From Eunapius fragilis (Eukaryota; Porifera; Demospongiae; Spongillida; Spongillidae): DNA of 64,000 nt. Made by a program: the position numbers and the translations under genes. Each line of letters starts with the position of its first letter. Within the stretch, counting starts at the first letter, position 1. The stretch is from NCBI GenBank assembly GCA_963681505.1, contig OY811974.1, forward strand, positions 2,806,511 to 2,870,510, given 5' to 3'. The notes under the pieces were generated by a model. The model saw only the letters and a list, made by a program, of their open reading frames with translations. It was not told where the DNA came from and ran no database searches. This document shows, one piece after another, positions 9,755 to 21,743 of the stretch.

Positions 9755-10745
9755 AAATGGAGTGAAGAAGGTTGTCAGCCAAAACGTAGACAAAGGGCAT
9801 CTCGAAAATCTCCCTTGTGGAGAGCAAAACCATGAGAGGTTAAAGGGAGAGCAGTAAGCCAGCTACTATAGACCCCTTTTCACTTGATGCTTCCAACATT
9901 ATCCGAAGACGCAGAAGGAACGTGCATAAGAGATGTGTGTGGGAGTCTTTCTCTTCTTGGCTATGGGCTGCACGTGAAGTTTTCTTTGCATCTTGTTGGG
10001 CCAGTGTACAAGATAACGGGTAGGTAGTCGACTGCTTTAAAATCAAATCACACACGGACTGTGTTATGTTGAGGGAGTCATTATACTGGAGTGAGCAAAG
10101 TCTTGTTGGGTTGATGATTCCTAGCCCACCTAGCCGAACAGTTAGTCACGTTCGCTGTCACTGAGTGAACTTTGACCTGTTAGAGAGGATAAGAATATTG
10201 TTCTGATGATGGCTTCTAATGGTGAAAAAAGATCACTGACGTTGGGAACAACTCTAGTTAAGTAGGACCATTTGCTTGTGAATCCACGTGTAAAGGCAGC
10301 ATAAGCAGCATGGGTTGGGTGATTGCAAATTTAGACAGTAATTCTTTTTCTCAGGTGGAGATATGCTGGTGGATTAAAGAATGAACAAATGCGTCAGTAC
10401 CAAGAGGGGCTCCAAGATATTTCTTCCCATCACGAGATATGGAAATTCCTGTTCCTGTGAAGATGTCTGATGCGGATTTTCGGGCAGTTTCTTTAACTAG
10501 AAGGCAATTAAGCTTGAGCTGGTTTGGGAAAATAGCCATAATCTGGTCCTATCTGGACTAATTTGTCCCACCATGTCCGAATGTTTTCAATCTGGCCACA
10601 AGACGCTGCATCATCTGCATACCATATCTGTTTGATTGCATCATCAGACAGTGAATTGATTAGTGGTAAAAGCGCCAATGCGTACATAGGCATTGCCAAA
10701 GGATCACCTTGGTTGTTCCTTCTTCTTTTCTCCATCTAGGAACAC
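9755..10745 (-). pseudogene. Reverse transcriptase remnant with YADD box
   Basis: Minus strand from 10735: QGDPLAMPMYALALLPLI then IWYADDAASCG, the RT palm motifs (catalytic YADD). WWDKLVQIGPDYGYFPKPAQ and KYLGAPLGT complete the RT. A GLGIINP-type motif follows near 10110. The stretch GFALHKGDFRDALCLRFG (9770-9840) is the signature that links RT to its C-terminal domain in this family. The frame is broken several times. The element is non-LTR-like; I cannot name a clade. Its missing 3' part is probably 7700-8365. Confidence 0.7.
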
Positions 10746-11039
10746 GTTGATATCATCACGATAGGTGTTAATCAAAATGGCGGAGATCGCTGGAAAAATG
10801 TGCATGCTGCATGTTGCTAGTCTCGTACCCAGACACTCAATCCCACAGCTGCGGATGGATTACATCACCGCTACGTGGAAGAGGGTCTGGTGCATAGATC
10901 GAACGTTTTAGTTCTGACTTGTTTTCAATGTTTATGCAATTATTGTGTCGTCATCGTGTAATTAAGTGCGGAATGAATCATAGCAAAGTCTGTTCGGTGT
11001 CCGTGTCGGACAGGCTCGCAAAGACGACAATTGATAAAC
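10746..11039. other. No recognisable feature
   Basis: Short stretch between the RT remnant and the PIGN-like fragment with no gene that I can support. Confidence 0.3.
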
Positions 11040-11588
11040 GCCCACCATGTCCAGAGGGCCGTGGACCTGTCCCGCAGCCTCATAACCCTGCGCAAAGAGG
11101 ACATATGAGGTACTACCACACCTACCACAGGCTGCCCCTCAAGGTTGCCGTGACGGCAGGCTTCGTAGGTTGGCTGGCGTGTGTGCTTGTGGCCATCTTG
11201 GAAGAGAAGTTGCCCCCTTCTTGTAGGAGGGCTGGCGAGAGCTAAAAGTGGAGGGGTGGGGCACTGCAGCCCTAAGATGGTGCTGGTTCAGGTAGCCGCA
11301 GTGGTTATGGTTCTTTGGTACCAATCCTCCCCCATCCAGTATTACTGGTACTACGTGCTGCCTCTTGTCTGTTGGTCCTATGTGTGGGTGCGGAGGTCCA
11401 CGTTCCGTGCTGCCTGGCAAGGGATGGCAACCAATCGCGTGCTGCTTTTGAAGGGGACAGTGCACCTGGTGGGTGTGGTGGTGGGTTTGGAGGCCATTGT
11501 CATGAGCTTCTTCTATCGGGAGGTGTTCTCTGCTGTCCTTGTGGTTGTCTCCATCTTGCAGTCAGTCATTGGGATGCACGAATCATAA
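11040..11588 (+). pseudogene. GPI ethanolamine phosphate transferase 1 (PIGN)-like fragment
   Basis: Three plus-strand frames give one continuous membrane segment: AVDLSRSLITLRKE (about 11050-11095), then RYYHTYHRLPLKVAVTAGF (from 11107), then YYWYYVLPLVCW and GLEAIVMSFFYREVFSAVL (11340-11550). The combination of YYHTY, GFVGW and SFFYR with alternating hydrophobic helices fits my memory of the C-terminal multipass domain of PIGN, the ER enzyme that adds ethanolamine phosphate to the first GPI mannose. Frame changes near 11100 and 11245 and a stop at 11588 make it non-functional as written. It lies alone between an RT remnant and a microsatellite, without the N-terminal phosphodiesterase domain. 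It is either a pseudogene copy or terminal exons damaged by sequence indels. Confidence 0.5.
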
Positions 11589-11629
11589 CGGCGTCTAGCG
11601 ATTCCCCCAAGTTAGTCCCTGACATTCTA

Positions 11630-11864
<235 letters not shown>

Positions 11865-11865
11865 C

Positions 11866-11980
11866 ACTGTGTGGGTTCGAATCCTGGCGAGGTCGATGTT
11901 GGTTCTTTTTTTTTTCTTCCAATGCAACGGTGGAGACACTTTTTTTGTTGGGTTCCAATCCTGGTGAGGTCGATTTTTTC
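11866..11980 (+). other. Two tRNA B-box-like motifs, possible SINE remnant
   Basis: GGGTTCGAATCC at about 11873 and GGGTTCCAATCC at about 11950 are each followed by TGGYGAGGTCGAT. They resemble Pol III B boxes in a short duplicated unit. No A box or cloverleaf was found, so this is not a tRNA gene. Confidence 0.25.
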
Positions 11981-12746
11981 CCCTTCATCCTTTTTTTTCT
12001 TCCTACCAGGGAGTGCAATTCTATTGAAGGACGTCAGTTGTTGTCTGTGTTGTAGTATTTACTTTTATTCGTGGATTTTTGTTTTAGCATGGCAGTCAAT
12101 AATATACGGTACGCAATAGGCGCGCAATAGTTACGTTTAGCAGCTGTTACGCATTGTTATTAGTTTGCATGCATGCGCTGTTAGATGTTATGATTAACGT
12201 TGGAAAATACAATTTGGCCTGAGGTCGAGTGCAACTGCTTCAAACGGGATATATACTGCAAGCAAAGCTGCACAAACTAGTACCTACATGCCTGTGCAGG
12301 TAATACTATCATCACATGCAGTAACAATTAAGCAACGCTATTGTGGTTCACTCTCAAAAGTCTCATTGCACAGGCCGAGAACATGTAGTTACTATCTGAC
12401 AATAATAATTCCATGAAGTATTTGTATTGCGCGGGCATGTTATAGAGGTTGCGTAGTAACCGTATGTTAGAATAGGTGGTAGATTATATCAGTACGCAGC
12501 ATAGAGTAAAACAGTATTATTTTATAATTGCCCGTGTTTGGACACAGTCAATTATATGTTGCCCTAACTCGATGTAGACATCACGAGCACGTTATGGCTC
12601 ATATCGGAGACAATCCACAACAATATAATGTTGCCGAACGATAAAAGTGGTAATCAAACAACTGTTCATTTTTAGTAATGTTCTATACATGAAATTAAAA
12701 TTAAAATAATCACCCCGTGATTTTTCAAGGGTGCACGCTAGTATAC
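11981..12746. other. AT-rich, no recognisable gene
   Basis: Nothing identifiable on either strand. Confidence 0.35.
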
Positions 12747-12992
12747 ATGGGGTCGAGGCAGCGAAAAGGGACCTAGCGCATATTATAAAAATTTCCAGGA
12801 AGGAGCATCAAAAAAGTCCACGCGTGCAATAAAAATTGTACGCGTAATTAAAAATTCAGAACCCTGTAACTCCATGATGGACAGGCTAATTTCCAGTGCG
12901 TAAGAAAAAAGTTGAAGAGGACATAGGTGTCTCTTTGAGAATGAAATAATAAAAAATATGCGTTAGGTCCCTTTTCGCTGCCTCGATCCCAT
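12747..12992. mobile_element. MITE with 36-bp terminal inverted repeats
   Basis: The left end ATGGGGTCGAGGCAGCG and the right end CGCTGCCTCGATCCCAT are inverted copies extending about 36 bp with few mismatches. The interior is AT-rich and non-coding. Target duplication is unclear (AT-rich flanks). Confidence 0.75.
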
Positions 12993-13065
12993 AATATAAT
13001 TATGACTCGGTATATTTTTATTCATTCATAACCCAATCGTTTTTTTTTTTCATGTTCCACCCAAA

Positions 13066-14050
13066 ATGTTCATCGCAACATTATTCTGCCAACACTTCCT
13101 TGTCTGCAGAATGATAGGTTCTGTTGTCGTCACCAATTGCAACCTCCACTCTCCGCAAATGTCAGGATTTTTTAGTGCAGACAACATCCACATGCTTCAG
13201 GCTGTGACACGCTTCAATACTCAAGTTCCCCCTCAAGAGCCAATCGCAGCTGAAACGGTTCTAGTCTGCCCCCCTCTGTCTAAACATGGTTTCCAATCAC
13301 TGCTATCTTCCTCCTCCCAAGTAAATAAGGCTCGAATCCTTTCAATTTCTGCCCCTCATTCAGGTTCTAGGGTTTCAGAAAACCCTTCTACTGGCATGGT
13401 CTGGATTTGCATCTGGGCTCTGCTGAATGTCAGGTAGCATTTATTAGATAGTGGTTAGGTCTTGACATGTCAGAATACTCCCTGTGCCCTCTTTGTCCTG
13501 GCATTGCCCTTGACCCTCTATAGGTCACCATGCAGCCTCTTGCAGACATGGTGGGGATGTTGTTGGTATGACCTAGGGACCATACCATTTCCTGTCCTGT
13601 GGATATCCTGGTTCAGGGATGGGACAGGGGAAAGCCAGCAGCCTTTGACATTACAATCACTTCATCCCTTACTCCCGTATCCCTGAACAATGCCAGTGCA
13701 TGCAGCCGATGCTCTGAATGTAGAAAGCATGCTGCCAACGACACTAGGTGCCAGGAGTTGGGATGGTTGTGTAACCCCTTAGCTGTAGAGACGTATGATT
13801 GGGGGGAAGAGGCCCAGAGTGTTTTTTCCCAGCTTGCTTCTCTGCTTTCCATCAGCCAGGCCATCCCAAACCCAAAATGCTGAACGAGATCTATAGCCCC
13901 CTCAACATGTCACTGGTGAGATCTGTGGCAAGGACCATCATGGGAAGGGAAGCTGTCCAAGGGTAGGCTGGTGTAACTGTAGGGTGATTAGCATGATTTT
14001 AGATTCATTAAAATAAGTAGTATTGCAATAATGTGTCTGTGTTGTACTTA
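13066..14050 (+). pseudogene. Retroelement 3' end remnant (RT family, copy 2)
   Basis: The plus strand encodes VNKARILSISAPHSGS, a tract characteristic of the region after RT in this family. Then come DILVQGWDRGKPAAFDIT, CRKHAANDTRCQELGW and PLAVETYDWGEEAQ, ending AIMGREAVQG at about 13963. A 3' UTR follows with GGGTGATTAG and TAGATTCATTAAAATAA. The D-x(n)-FD-T and later E could be PD-(D/E)XK nuclease residues (inference). Frame is lost and regained several times. The same 3' end occurs at 43570-43985 with high identity, which marks the family's 3' terminus. Confidence 0.65.
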
Positions 14051-14079
14051 TGTATATGAGGCTAATATAATAGTATGAT

Positions 14080-14830
14080 ATATAATTACACATAAACACA
14101 CACAACAGCACACCATACAAACAATTACACACAAAGCTCATCCACTGCTGCACAAGGTGGGAATAGGAGCGAGTCAGGATGGCACAAGCATTAGCTCTAA
14201 TAAGTGTATGACTGAGGTGACCATAGAGATCAACCAACACCTTATATTTATATACTCGAATGGTGGACGTGTGGCAACTTGTGAAAAAGCCTCTGGACCC
14301 CATGCGCCATAACTATCTACCGCCAGTGCATTTCCAACTCAATTGAGCACATCTTGTATCATTTTCAGAATGTTTCTTGAACTCAGCTGCTCTTGCGGCA
14401 ACACCAGAGTACACGCCCACTTCCATAATAACACTAGGCGCACTTAGGTGGGCACGATGACAGAGGTCAAAGATCTCCTCCTGCAGGCGGTTGTGGCGTA
14501 TTACAACATCTTCCTCATCCCTGTAGGTCACAGCATGATGACCAAGAGGATCAAGACAGCATTGGAGCAAAATGGGCACATGCATTGATCTGAAGTGTCC
14601 AGTCCCAGCCACCACTTTATGGCCATCCTGTACTCATTGGACTCAAGGTGCAAGGCCAAACCAGTAGAATGGACCACTGATAGCCAAGAGGAAGAATGAG
14701 GGGCTGCCACTGACAGGAGATGAGCCCTGTTGGTGTGAGAGGAAGACTCCAACATGGTGGAGAAAAGTTGGTCCTCGATCATTCTAGACAAAACCTTCTG
14801 GGTAGGAGTGGGAGGCCATGCAGAGCAGAA
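14080..14830 (-). pseudogene. Retroelement 3' end remnant (RT family, copy 3), convergent to copy 2
   Basis: Minus strand from 14791: NRAHLLSVAAPHSSSWLSVV, ESNEYRMAIKWWLGLDTSDQ, then the cysteine-bearing CPFCSNAVL and LDPLGHHAVTYRDEEDVVIR. KHSENDTRCAQLSWKC and LVDLYGHLSHTLIRANA follow. The piece that would hold the FD-T motif of copy 2 is deleted after SAPSVIMEVG. The 3' end faces that of copy 2 with little between them, so the two copies converge tail to tail. Stops and frameshifts make it dead. Confidence 0.6.
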
Positions 14831-15956
14831 TTGACTGAGATGGCATAGGGGAGAGAGACCTGGGAGTTAAATGTCACTACTGGCTGCTCAAGATGGATAA
14901 TGTCAGCACTGCCAAAGCGTGAGGATGATAGGATGCAATGAAGGCAGCAGCAGCATGTAGTGACACAGGAGCAAAGGCCTAGACCACCAAATTTCAGTCC
15001 AAGCTGTGCCTGGCACCATGCGCCATTGGGAACTTCAATGGCTGTGCATAGAACATACTATGGGTACTTTAATCGAAGGTGAGCCACAAACCTTTTTGTT
15101 ACTAGCACCAAACGTATGCCTTTCAGACGCATGGGATGCATCATTTTGCACTTTATATGTTATATCTATCCATGCTTGCTTCTGGGCATTTGATGTGGAA
15201 GTCATTGCCGGGTTCCGACATAGGAATCAATAACTCCCGGGAATAAACCTGGCCGTACTGAGGTCATTAAATCCTATGAAACAATGTGTGGGGTGTCAGA
15301 CTAAGTGACTGATCCTTGACTGAATTTAATACACGCGGGAGTCATCATATACAATATGTCAATTTGAAAAAGAAATAACAGACCAGGAAGAGAATTTGCA
15401 AATAAAGTGATGAAAGAGTATTACAAGTACTATAGCAGCAGACAGCTAGCTCTCCTGCAAATGATTTTTTTGCGGAAATCCATTTCCTGTGATGTATGCA
15501 ATGTTTACCATGTCATTGTGTATTGTAATTATTCATGTTTAAAACATGCTCAATTAACTCATGTCGTCGGGAGGGGGCACCTGTACAGGTCCACGTATCT
15601 TGGTTTTTCAATGTTCGATGATGAAGGAGAAGTATATCTAGCTTCCAGGGTTTCTTCCGGTTGTAGCCAGTACCGCTTGCATGTCTTTGGAATCAAACGT
15701 CATGTGGGATTGTGTAAACGCAGCGCTTATTTTCGTTCGGGCACACATTCGGGTGTGCCTATATTGTGGGATAGTGAGAAACTGCTGGGGGGGGGGGGGG
15801 GGGGGGGGGGATCTTTTTAAAATTACTATTCTAACGTAAGGGAGGTTTGAATTATGGCTTAGGCTATAAACGTTGTTGAAATATCAAATTCAATTTCCGA
15901 TGGTAAGAAATACCGTATATCAATTTGCGCGTTCAGGTCCGTTAATAGCGAAAACA
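14831..15956. other. Upstream region of the LDLa receptor gene; poly-G tract
   Basis: Contains a 23-base G run at about 15788-15810. An open frame (to 15820) reads FDDEGEVYLASRVSSG but has no family that I recognise. The region should contain the promoter and 5' UTR of the receptor gene starting at 15957. Confidence 0.35.
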
Positions 15957-16098
15957 ATGTTTCTTACCGTTGTGATCTCTCTAGCCGTAGGTGTCCTTCG
16001 AGTCGCTGGTAAGTGGCTTGTATTGCGAGATGGTTGGTTCTTTACAGCAATGTCTTTCCATTTTATATGTTACCATCAAAATTACACCCGATCGCGCG

Positions 16099-16133
<35 letters not shown>

Positions 16134-18971
16134 GTACACACACTTGTGCGTACAAACATAAAACACTACACCGAACGCGTGAATCTACTGTAGAGTCGAC
16201 CTGCTCTCTACCCACCAGTTTCACCTGCAGAAATGGCGACTGTGTTTCTCCCGTAACGAAGTGTGATCGAAAATGGGACTGCACTGACGCCAGTGATGAA
16301 TTTGGATGTTGTAAGTCTGTTCACTCGCTACGCATGAACACCGATGAGGGGGAAGTGGGGGAGGGGAGGGGAGGGGAGGGGAAAGTGGGGGAGGGTGGAA
16401 TGGGAAAGGCGGTGGGACCTCGAATGCCAGCCACGGTTTGATGAAGAGGCCATTGTCTTGGTCATTTTGCGTTTTAACCTACACACACACACCCATACAC
16501 ACACACACACTCACACACACATACACACACACTCACACACACACATACACACACACACAACCACACACACACACATTGCATAATCAATGTGGTCCAGGAG
16601 ATGAATGAATGTATATGAAGTTATTTTGAATTAGCTCAGACCTGACAAGCTATTTGTACTCTATGCTTGATGTATAAGGACCTACATGTTATTAAAGAGG
16701 GCATGTTGTATAAGGGTGCATGTTATGTAAGGGTAATGGTTGTGTAAGGGTGTGTGCTGCGTAAGCGTAACATTCTCATATGCAGGCTCAGCTGTTGTGT
16801 GGTTTCCATTGCACAGCTAACAGGTGAAGGTACACACTATATCTATATCTGTGCTCCAACTAGTTACCCAAAATGGTACTAGGCCACTTTTTCCAGTGTA
16901 CCTTATTCTCAAACACATATGAGCATTAGTGACTGTATGGCATCCTATTTTACTTTGTCCTCCAACCGATCAATCAGACCTAGAAGGTGCAGGCTAGGGA
17001 ATGCAATTAGCAGCAAAAAAAAAAAAGTTGGCAAGCCATCACACATAGGGTTATACACAACAGAGATGGAGTACAAGGTATTGTCCTTTTGTAATAAGCA
17101 AGCAATGGCTGTCATACATGTAGCAGAAGCGGTGTGTGTGTGTGTGCAGGCTTGTGTGATGTGTGGTATACAATTCGTTGTTTGTGATGCCTCTTGGTGT
17201 ACTACTGATTGCATTAAGCAATGGAATAGCCAATGTGGCTGTGGTATTGTCTCGCCATCCCTTTGATGCTTAATGAGCACTGTTGGCAAACATCTAATCC
17301 ATGGGAATGTAGCCAAAGGCCAACACCCCAGACTGACAGCATGCATTGTTTTTGAATATACATGTATTGCTATTACCCTCAACAACCTTACAGGTGTAGC
17401 TTATTATTTTACCTTAAGTAAGCACATTTGTGGTCTGCAGTGTGTCTCAATCCCTTAATCCTACATGCAGGTTAATGACATCTGTACATAGGGCGCAATT
17501 TAACATTAATGTATTGCTATTTCAATGGCAGCTCAAGACGACTTAATGATTTCATTCAGAAACAGGCCTGTAGTAAAGTGCCACCGGTGATATGTTATAT
17601 GTTGTGACGTTTATGGCCTGGGGTCAAGACTAAACTGGTACTTGCAATGATTAATAAAACTGTTTGATTTGGTACATGCAGGGTGGCCAACATGTTTGTT
17701 TGGGGGGGTCGGGGGAGTTTCCGGGCAACATGAATACCTCATGGGTATGCTCCTGCTAACTACACGTTTCTTAACTTTCATCATGGCTTGTGTCAACATG
17801 TGGTTAAAGTAACTTCAATTCTTTCAAATTGATGTTTATTCATTGATGAATTTGCAACTGTATAAACATGAGGAAAGTGTAGATTGAGAACACAATACTG
17901 CAAAATGTTGTTTTACAGTAGATGCTTCACATCACATAGAACCAATTACAGCAACAAAAAAATCAACAATATTGAATACAGTTCTTTAGTTTATATACAT
18001 GTATTGAAGCTCTAAATGATTACCTCAATAAAAGTTGCATCGACCATGTTGTATATTACAATACACATGTACTTCCCCACATTAATGCTCTGCACAGGCA
18101 TGATCCACTTAGCAGCCAGTTTTATAGTTGCCTTTCTCCGATATGTTGTTGAAGCTTTTCCCATTCAGTGATGGCTGTGTATTACTGTATCGATGAATAT
18201 AGTACATGCATGTATGCATGTGTACATACATTTTATTTTAGTAGACCATGTTTTACAACGGCTGTGTTTTTTGGTGAAATACTTGTACATGCACACACCA
18301 ACACACACACACATGCATAGTGCAGATAAGTTATGGTACATACAATCAGGAGTCCCCTAGATGTACATGTATACTGTGGTAAGCTACAGTTTTATACCAA
18401 ATACCATTGACACATTTAGTTGATTGCACCGCTGACCAATTCAAGTGTCAAGATGTAAAATCCGGCTGCATTGACATCCATCTTGTCTGCAACGGATATG
18501 ACAACTGCCAGGACGGCAGTGATGAACTAGGTGTAGGGTGTCACTCCTCAGGTGAGGCCCCATCCTTCCAATCACCTGTACTTTAGTCATCTGACACACC
18601 CCTTCCTCTTTGCAGCAACAACTCCCACGATTCCCCCCTATCCCCATACATATCTATTCATTGTGGTTCCAGCCGTCATCCTGTTCTCCTGCCTGGTTGC
18701 TGTTGGCGTCTGTGCCTTGGTTGTGTTGCTCTACAATAGGGAGAAGTACGGGCACAGGAGGCAAGCGGTTACTGATGTTATTGAGAGTTTCGCCTTGGAC
18801 CACCCCGCATCTCAGCGTGCTGATCACCCTATTCCCCTGTTGCTCAGTTCTAATACGTGTTCCCATGCCAGATTCCAGAAACAACCCTGTCCTGTTGTTG
18901 ACCCACCTCCTTCGTACAATCAGTCTGTGCTTTCGGGTACTCCTCCGCCTCCTTACTCTGGGAAGATGTGA
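15957..18971 (+). CDS. Two-LDLa single-pass membrane receptor with PPxY tail (LDLRAD-like)
   Basis: Four exons: 15957-16008, 16194-16310, 18420-18551 and 18616-18971 (52, 117, 132 and 356 nt). Introns are GTAAGT..TAG, GTAAGT..TAG and GTGAGG..CAG, all phase 1, giving 218 aa. Residues 1-17 form a signal peptide. LDLa domain 1 is C21-C56 (calcium motif DCTDASDEFGC) and LDLa 2 is C59-C97 (NCQDGSDE), each on its own symmetric exon. The transmembrane helix is about 113-139. The cytoplasmic tail ends with PPSY (198-201) and PPPY (211-214). PPxY motifs bind WW domains of NEDD4-type ubiquitin ligases. The layout matches the LDLRAD3/LDLRAD4/PMEPA1 group, though with two LDLa repeats. Start chosen at M before the hydrophobic core; an upstream in-frame ATG (15899) would add residues before it. 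Ligand unknown. Confidence 0.88.
16108..16145. repeat. (CA)n in intron 1 of the LDLa receptor gene
   Basis: Short CA run preceded by CG-CA alternation. Confidence 0.9.
16345..16574. repeat. GGGGA-rich tract and (CA)n in intron 2 of the LDLa receptor gene
   Basis: Purine repeats GGGGAGGGGAGG at about 16350-16395, then interrupted CACACA from 16483 to 16574. The rest of intron 2 (to 18419) shows no exon or transposon that I can recognise. Confidence 0.9.
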
Positions 18972-19524
18972 TGGCTGGCTTCATCTTGCTGACAAAGCTT
19001 TTCATCCTTTTATTTTTGGTTTGGCATTTCACATAACCATAATTTGCTGATCAATTTTTGTTCAGTTGTGTTCATCAAGACCACACGTCATCCTAATATA
19101 ACCTGGCTTACATCTAGCCAACCTTGCTTTTTTTATTGTTTTTTCTTTTTTTTTGTTGGCATTTCACACTGCATGATTTGTTATCAATTTGTGTTCATTA
19201 CTTCATTTCCCTTGCTGAATTTTCACATGCATGTTAATGCACCTGCAAGGGTGACCCATAGTAATAGAATGTCTATTAGGATTGTATAATCTATCGTGTT
19301 ATTGCATGTATTTGAGTGAGAGCATGAGATATTTTGAATTCTATTTCTATGTATTCATTTATGCCTATCTAGTAAATGCCATGCATATTGTCAGTGACCG
19401 ACTATCCAAACATTGATTATTGCAATAGTATTCCTAGGAGTGTAGAAAAATTTTCCGATAGCAGAATTATGATCTAGAAAATGTTCCTTTGGAGATACTT
19501 GAGAGGCCCTACGTTTGAAGTGTA
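18972..19524. other. 3' flank of the LDLa receptor gene
   Basis: T-rich sequence following the TGA; no canonical AATAAA found. Nothing else recognised. Confidence 0.35.
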
Positions 19525-19735
19525 TAAAATGCAATGCTCCTGATGCAGTAGGGGATACCGGTGCTTTTTAGTTGCCCTGCCCCCTTTTGCGCTGCCTCCA
19601 TCCCTAAAGCTATTTCCCCCGTCGGGCCTTTGCTAGCCAGCTCTTGGTCGCATTCCATTAATAACCGCTTGTGAATGCTCTCACTTTTCAACCCGCATAC
19701 AAAACGGTCCCGCAGCGACTCACTCTACGGTACGG
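19525..19735 (-). pseudogene. Ty3/gypsy Gag fragment
   Basis: The minus strand reads SLRDRFVCGLKSESIHKRLL, LASKGPTGEIALGMEAAQKGAGQL. The LRDRFVxGL..E.I.KRLL and ALGMEAAQK pattern is the conserved C-terminal capsid region of gypsy Gag in animals. There are no zinc knuckles, LTRs or pol around it, and the composition differs from the Gmr1-like Gag at 3618-5453, so it comes from another gypsy lineage. Confidence 0.55.
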
Positions 19736-20689
19736 GAGAAGTTACAACTTTAATATTCCATGTAGTGCCCTTATTCAGCAAACGTTTTAATTAATTCTTT
19801 CAATATTAGTCATCTAAAATCATCTGGCTACATAATGGCTATTTCAGTTTTTCTTTAAATAATTCAGCATTTAAATTATATCCAGGCAAAATGAAGCAAT
19901 GCATATGTGACAACCTGCCCCCATCCCTGGATTAGAAGTCACGCACGTTTTTCCTATAGAGTATGAACCCTAAGGCTATAATATTATCTCTGCTATAATT
20001 ATGTATAATCTTAGTATTGAAATCCATTCAACACTAATGTGTTCCAGCATGGTTTTTGAAATATTGCAACAGAGTTAGACATAATTAATACCATGCGCAC
20101 ATGCATATTCGCGGCGCTGATGTTCTATGATTACAGCTGTAGATTGCATCCGACGAGGCCTGCAACCTTTAGAATGTTGTCTCCAGGAACGAACCTCTTG
20201 ATGTCTTTCAATACTATAGCTGGCCAGAGCTGTGCATGATGGAAATTGGCAGGCACATTCAATCACATCGATATTTGGTGTGCCGACTTACCCCAAGCCA
20301 TCTTGTGCCAACCATGCTCCGATGATACCTGCGATGCATAACTACTTATAATGGCCAAGGTTAACAACATATAGAACACAGACATTGCTTAGTGGGAAGC
20401 TTAGTCGGTGTACATAACAATTCAGTTCATATATGTATATACTCAACACTGATTCAGAAAATATCAAAGCCAAAAAATCTACTCTGCAGAACAAACTTCA
20501 CAAACGTCCGATCAGTGAGAGCAGCATTCTTACTTACTCATAGAGCCTAAACAATTATAGCTACATTTCATCTATACACGTGAAATAGCTACTTTCAACC
20601 ATTCAAGGTATAAATGATGTGACACTGAACCAAAACGTGTGACTTGTAGCCCCGGTCTCCCTAGCCTACTAGATCGACTAGCTCCTTAA
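19736..20689. other. No recognisable gene
   Basis: AT-rich; nothing supportable on either strand. Confidence 0.35.
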
Positions 20690-20957
20690 TCAGTTTCTTT
20701 TGCCTGGTGTTGTTCCATCCTCTTGAGAGCTTCTGTTTGTCCTGTGTAAGAAAGGAATATGCCCTTACCAAGTATTCGTAGAATTGCTTCTCTTGCGAGC
20801 GCCAAGAAATTGGTGCTCGGCTCCGTGCCAGGGCTGCCTTTCACATCCCTCGACATGGATGACAGACTGCTCCTTAGGAGAAAGGGCAGACTACACACAT
20901 AAATGTCATCATCGTGGAGCATGCAGAGCAAAAGCTTTGGTACCCCCGTGAAATGTG
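20690..20957 (-). CDS. Possible terminal exon of an unknown gene
   Basis: On the minus strand CCTAACAG at about 20957 looks like an acceptor. It is followed by an open frame HFTGVPKLLLCMLHDDDIYV to EALKRMEQHQAKETD and a stop near 20690. The first part is hydrophobic and the last is a charged helix. A 27-bp segment inside (GTAAGG to ACACAG) has splice-like borders, but it is in frame and too short for a typical intron. No family recognised and no upstream exons found. Confidence 0.25.
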
Positions 20958-20970
20958 CTGTTAGGATCAA

Positions 20971-21743
20971 ACATTACTTGTTCCAATATACAGAGCTTTG
21001 CAATCCACTCATGCATGTCTTCTTTACCATTTACTGCAAAAAATGGTAGACCCCTTGTGTTGGATGTCACTCTTCTATAGGTGTGTAACCTTTTTGAATA
21101 ATCAAAATCGATTTTAATTGCGCCTACGAAATAAAAAGTCTAATCGATAATCATGTTAAATATAACACCTTGCAAATCGGTTATGAACATACCATCGATT
21201 TTGGTGATTAATGCACTATTAATTTGGCAACGATTATTCCGATTTTTAATATCGGCACTATAAATCACATGTCTATATTGCAGTTTGTTTTGTCACTATT
21301 CTTTTAGCTTATCAGCTTATTAATTATCAATATTAAATCGCCGTAGACGCATATCATCTATGCATAGATGATTGTATATAGATTGATGGAGTAAAGTTTA
21401 AAATGCTACCTACCAACGTGTTGCTTAACCTGTTTAGAAACCTCAGTAAGAAAATGAATATTTTTTATATCCGAAAATTGTGTCACGAAAATTTTAGTCC
21501 CTATGAAATATTCATCCTAGGATGTGAATAGGCAGTTAACATCGTCTCTCGACGTGAGTACATTAATCGTTATCTCTTATTCCTACCTACGATTGGCGGG
21601 TCCCGGTATCTGGACAGGCCCATTTACACCCTTTCACGATTGGGTCTGGACGGAAGCATGCACAGTCCCCCCAGGGCGCAACAGGTGTGTGTATGGGACC
21701 TTTACCCACAGCGAGGGGTCGGGGAAAGATATCCCGTGCCCAA
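20971..21743. other. No recognisable gene
   Basis: AT-rich with no terminal repeats or motif-bearing frames that I can support. Confidence 0.35.

Noticed and set aside
11866-11980. tRNA gene suggested by GGGTTCGAATCC
   Set aside because: No A box, acceptor stem or cloverleaf; kept only as a weak B-box-like motif.
16013-16441. Single-exon 142-aa frame including the first LDLa domain
   Set aside because: It reads through the intron 1 microsatellite; the GT-AG exon model explains the LDLa domain better.
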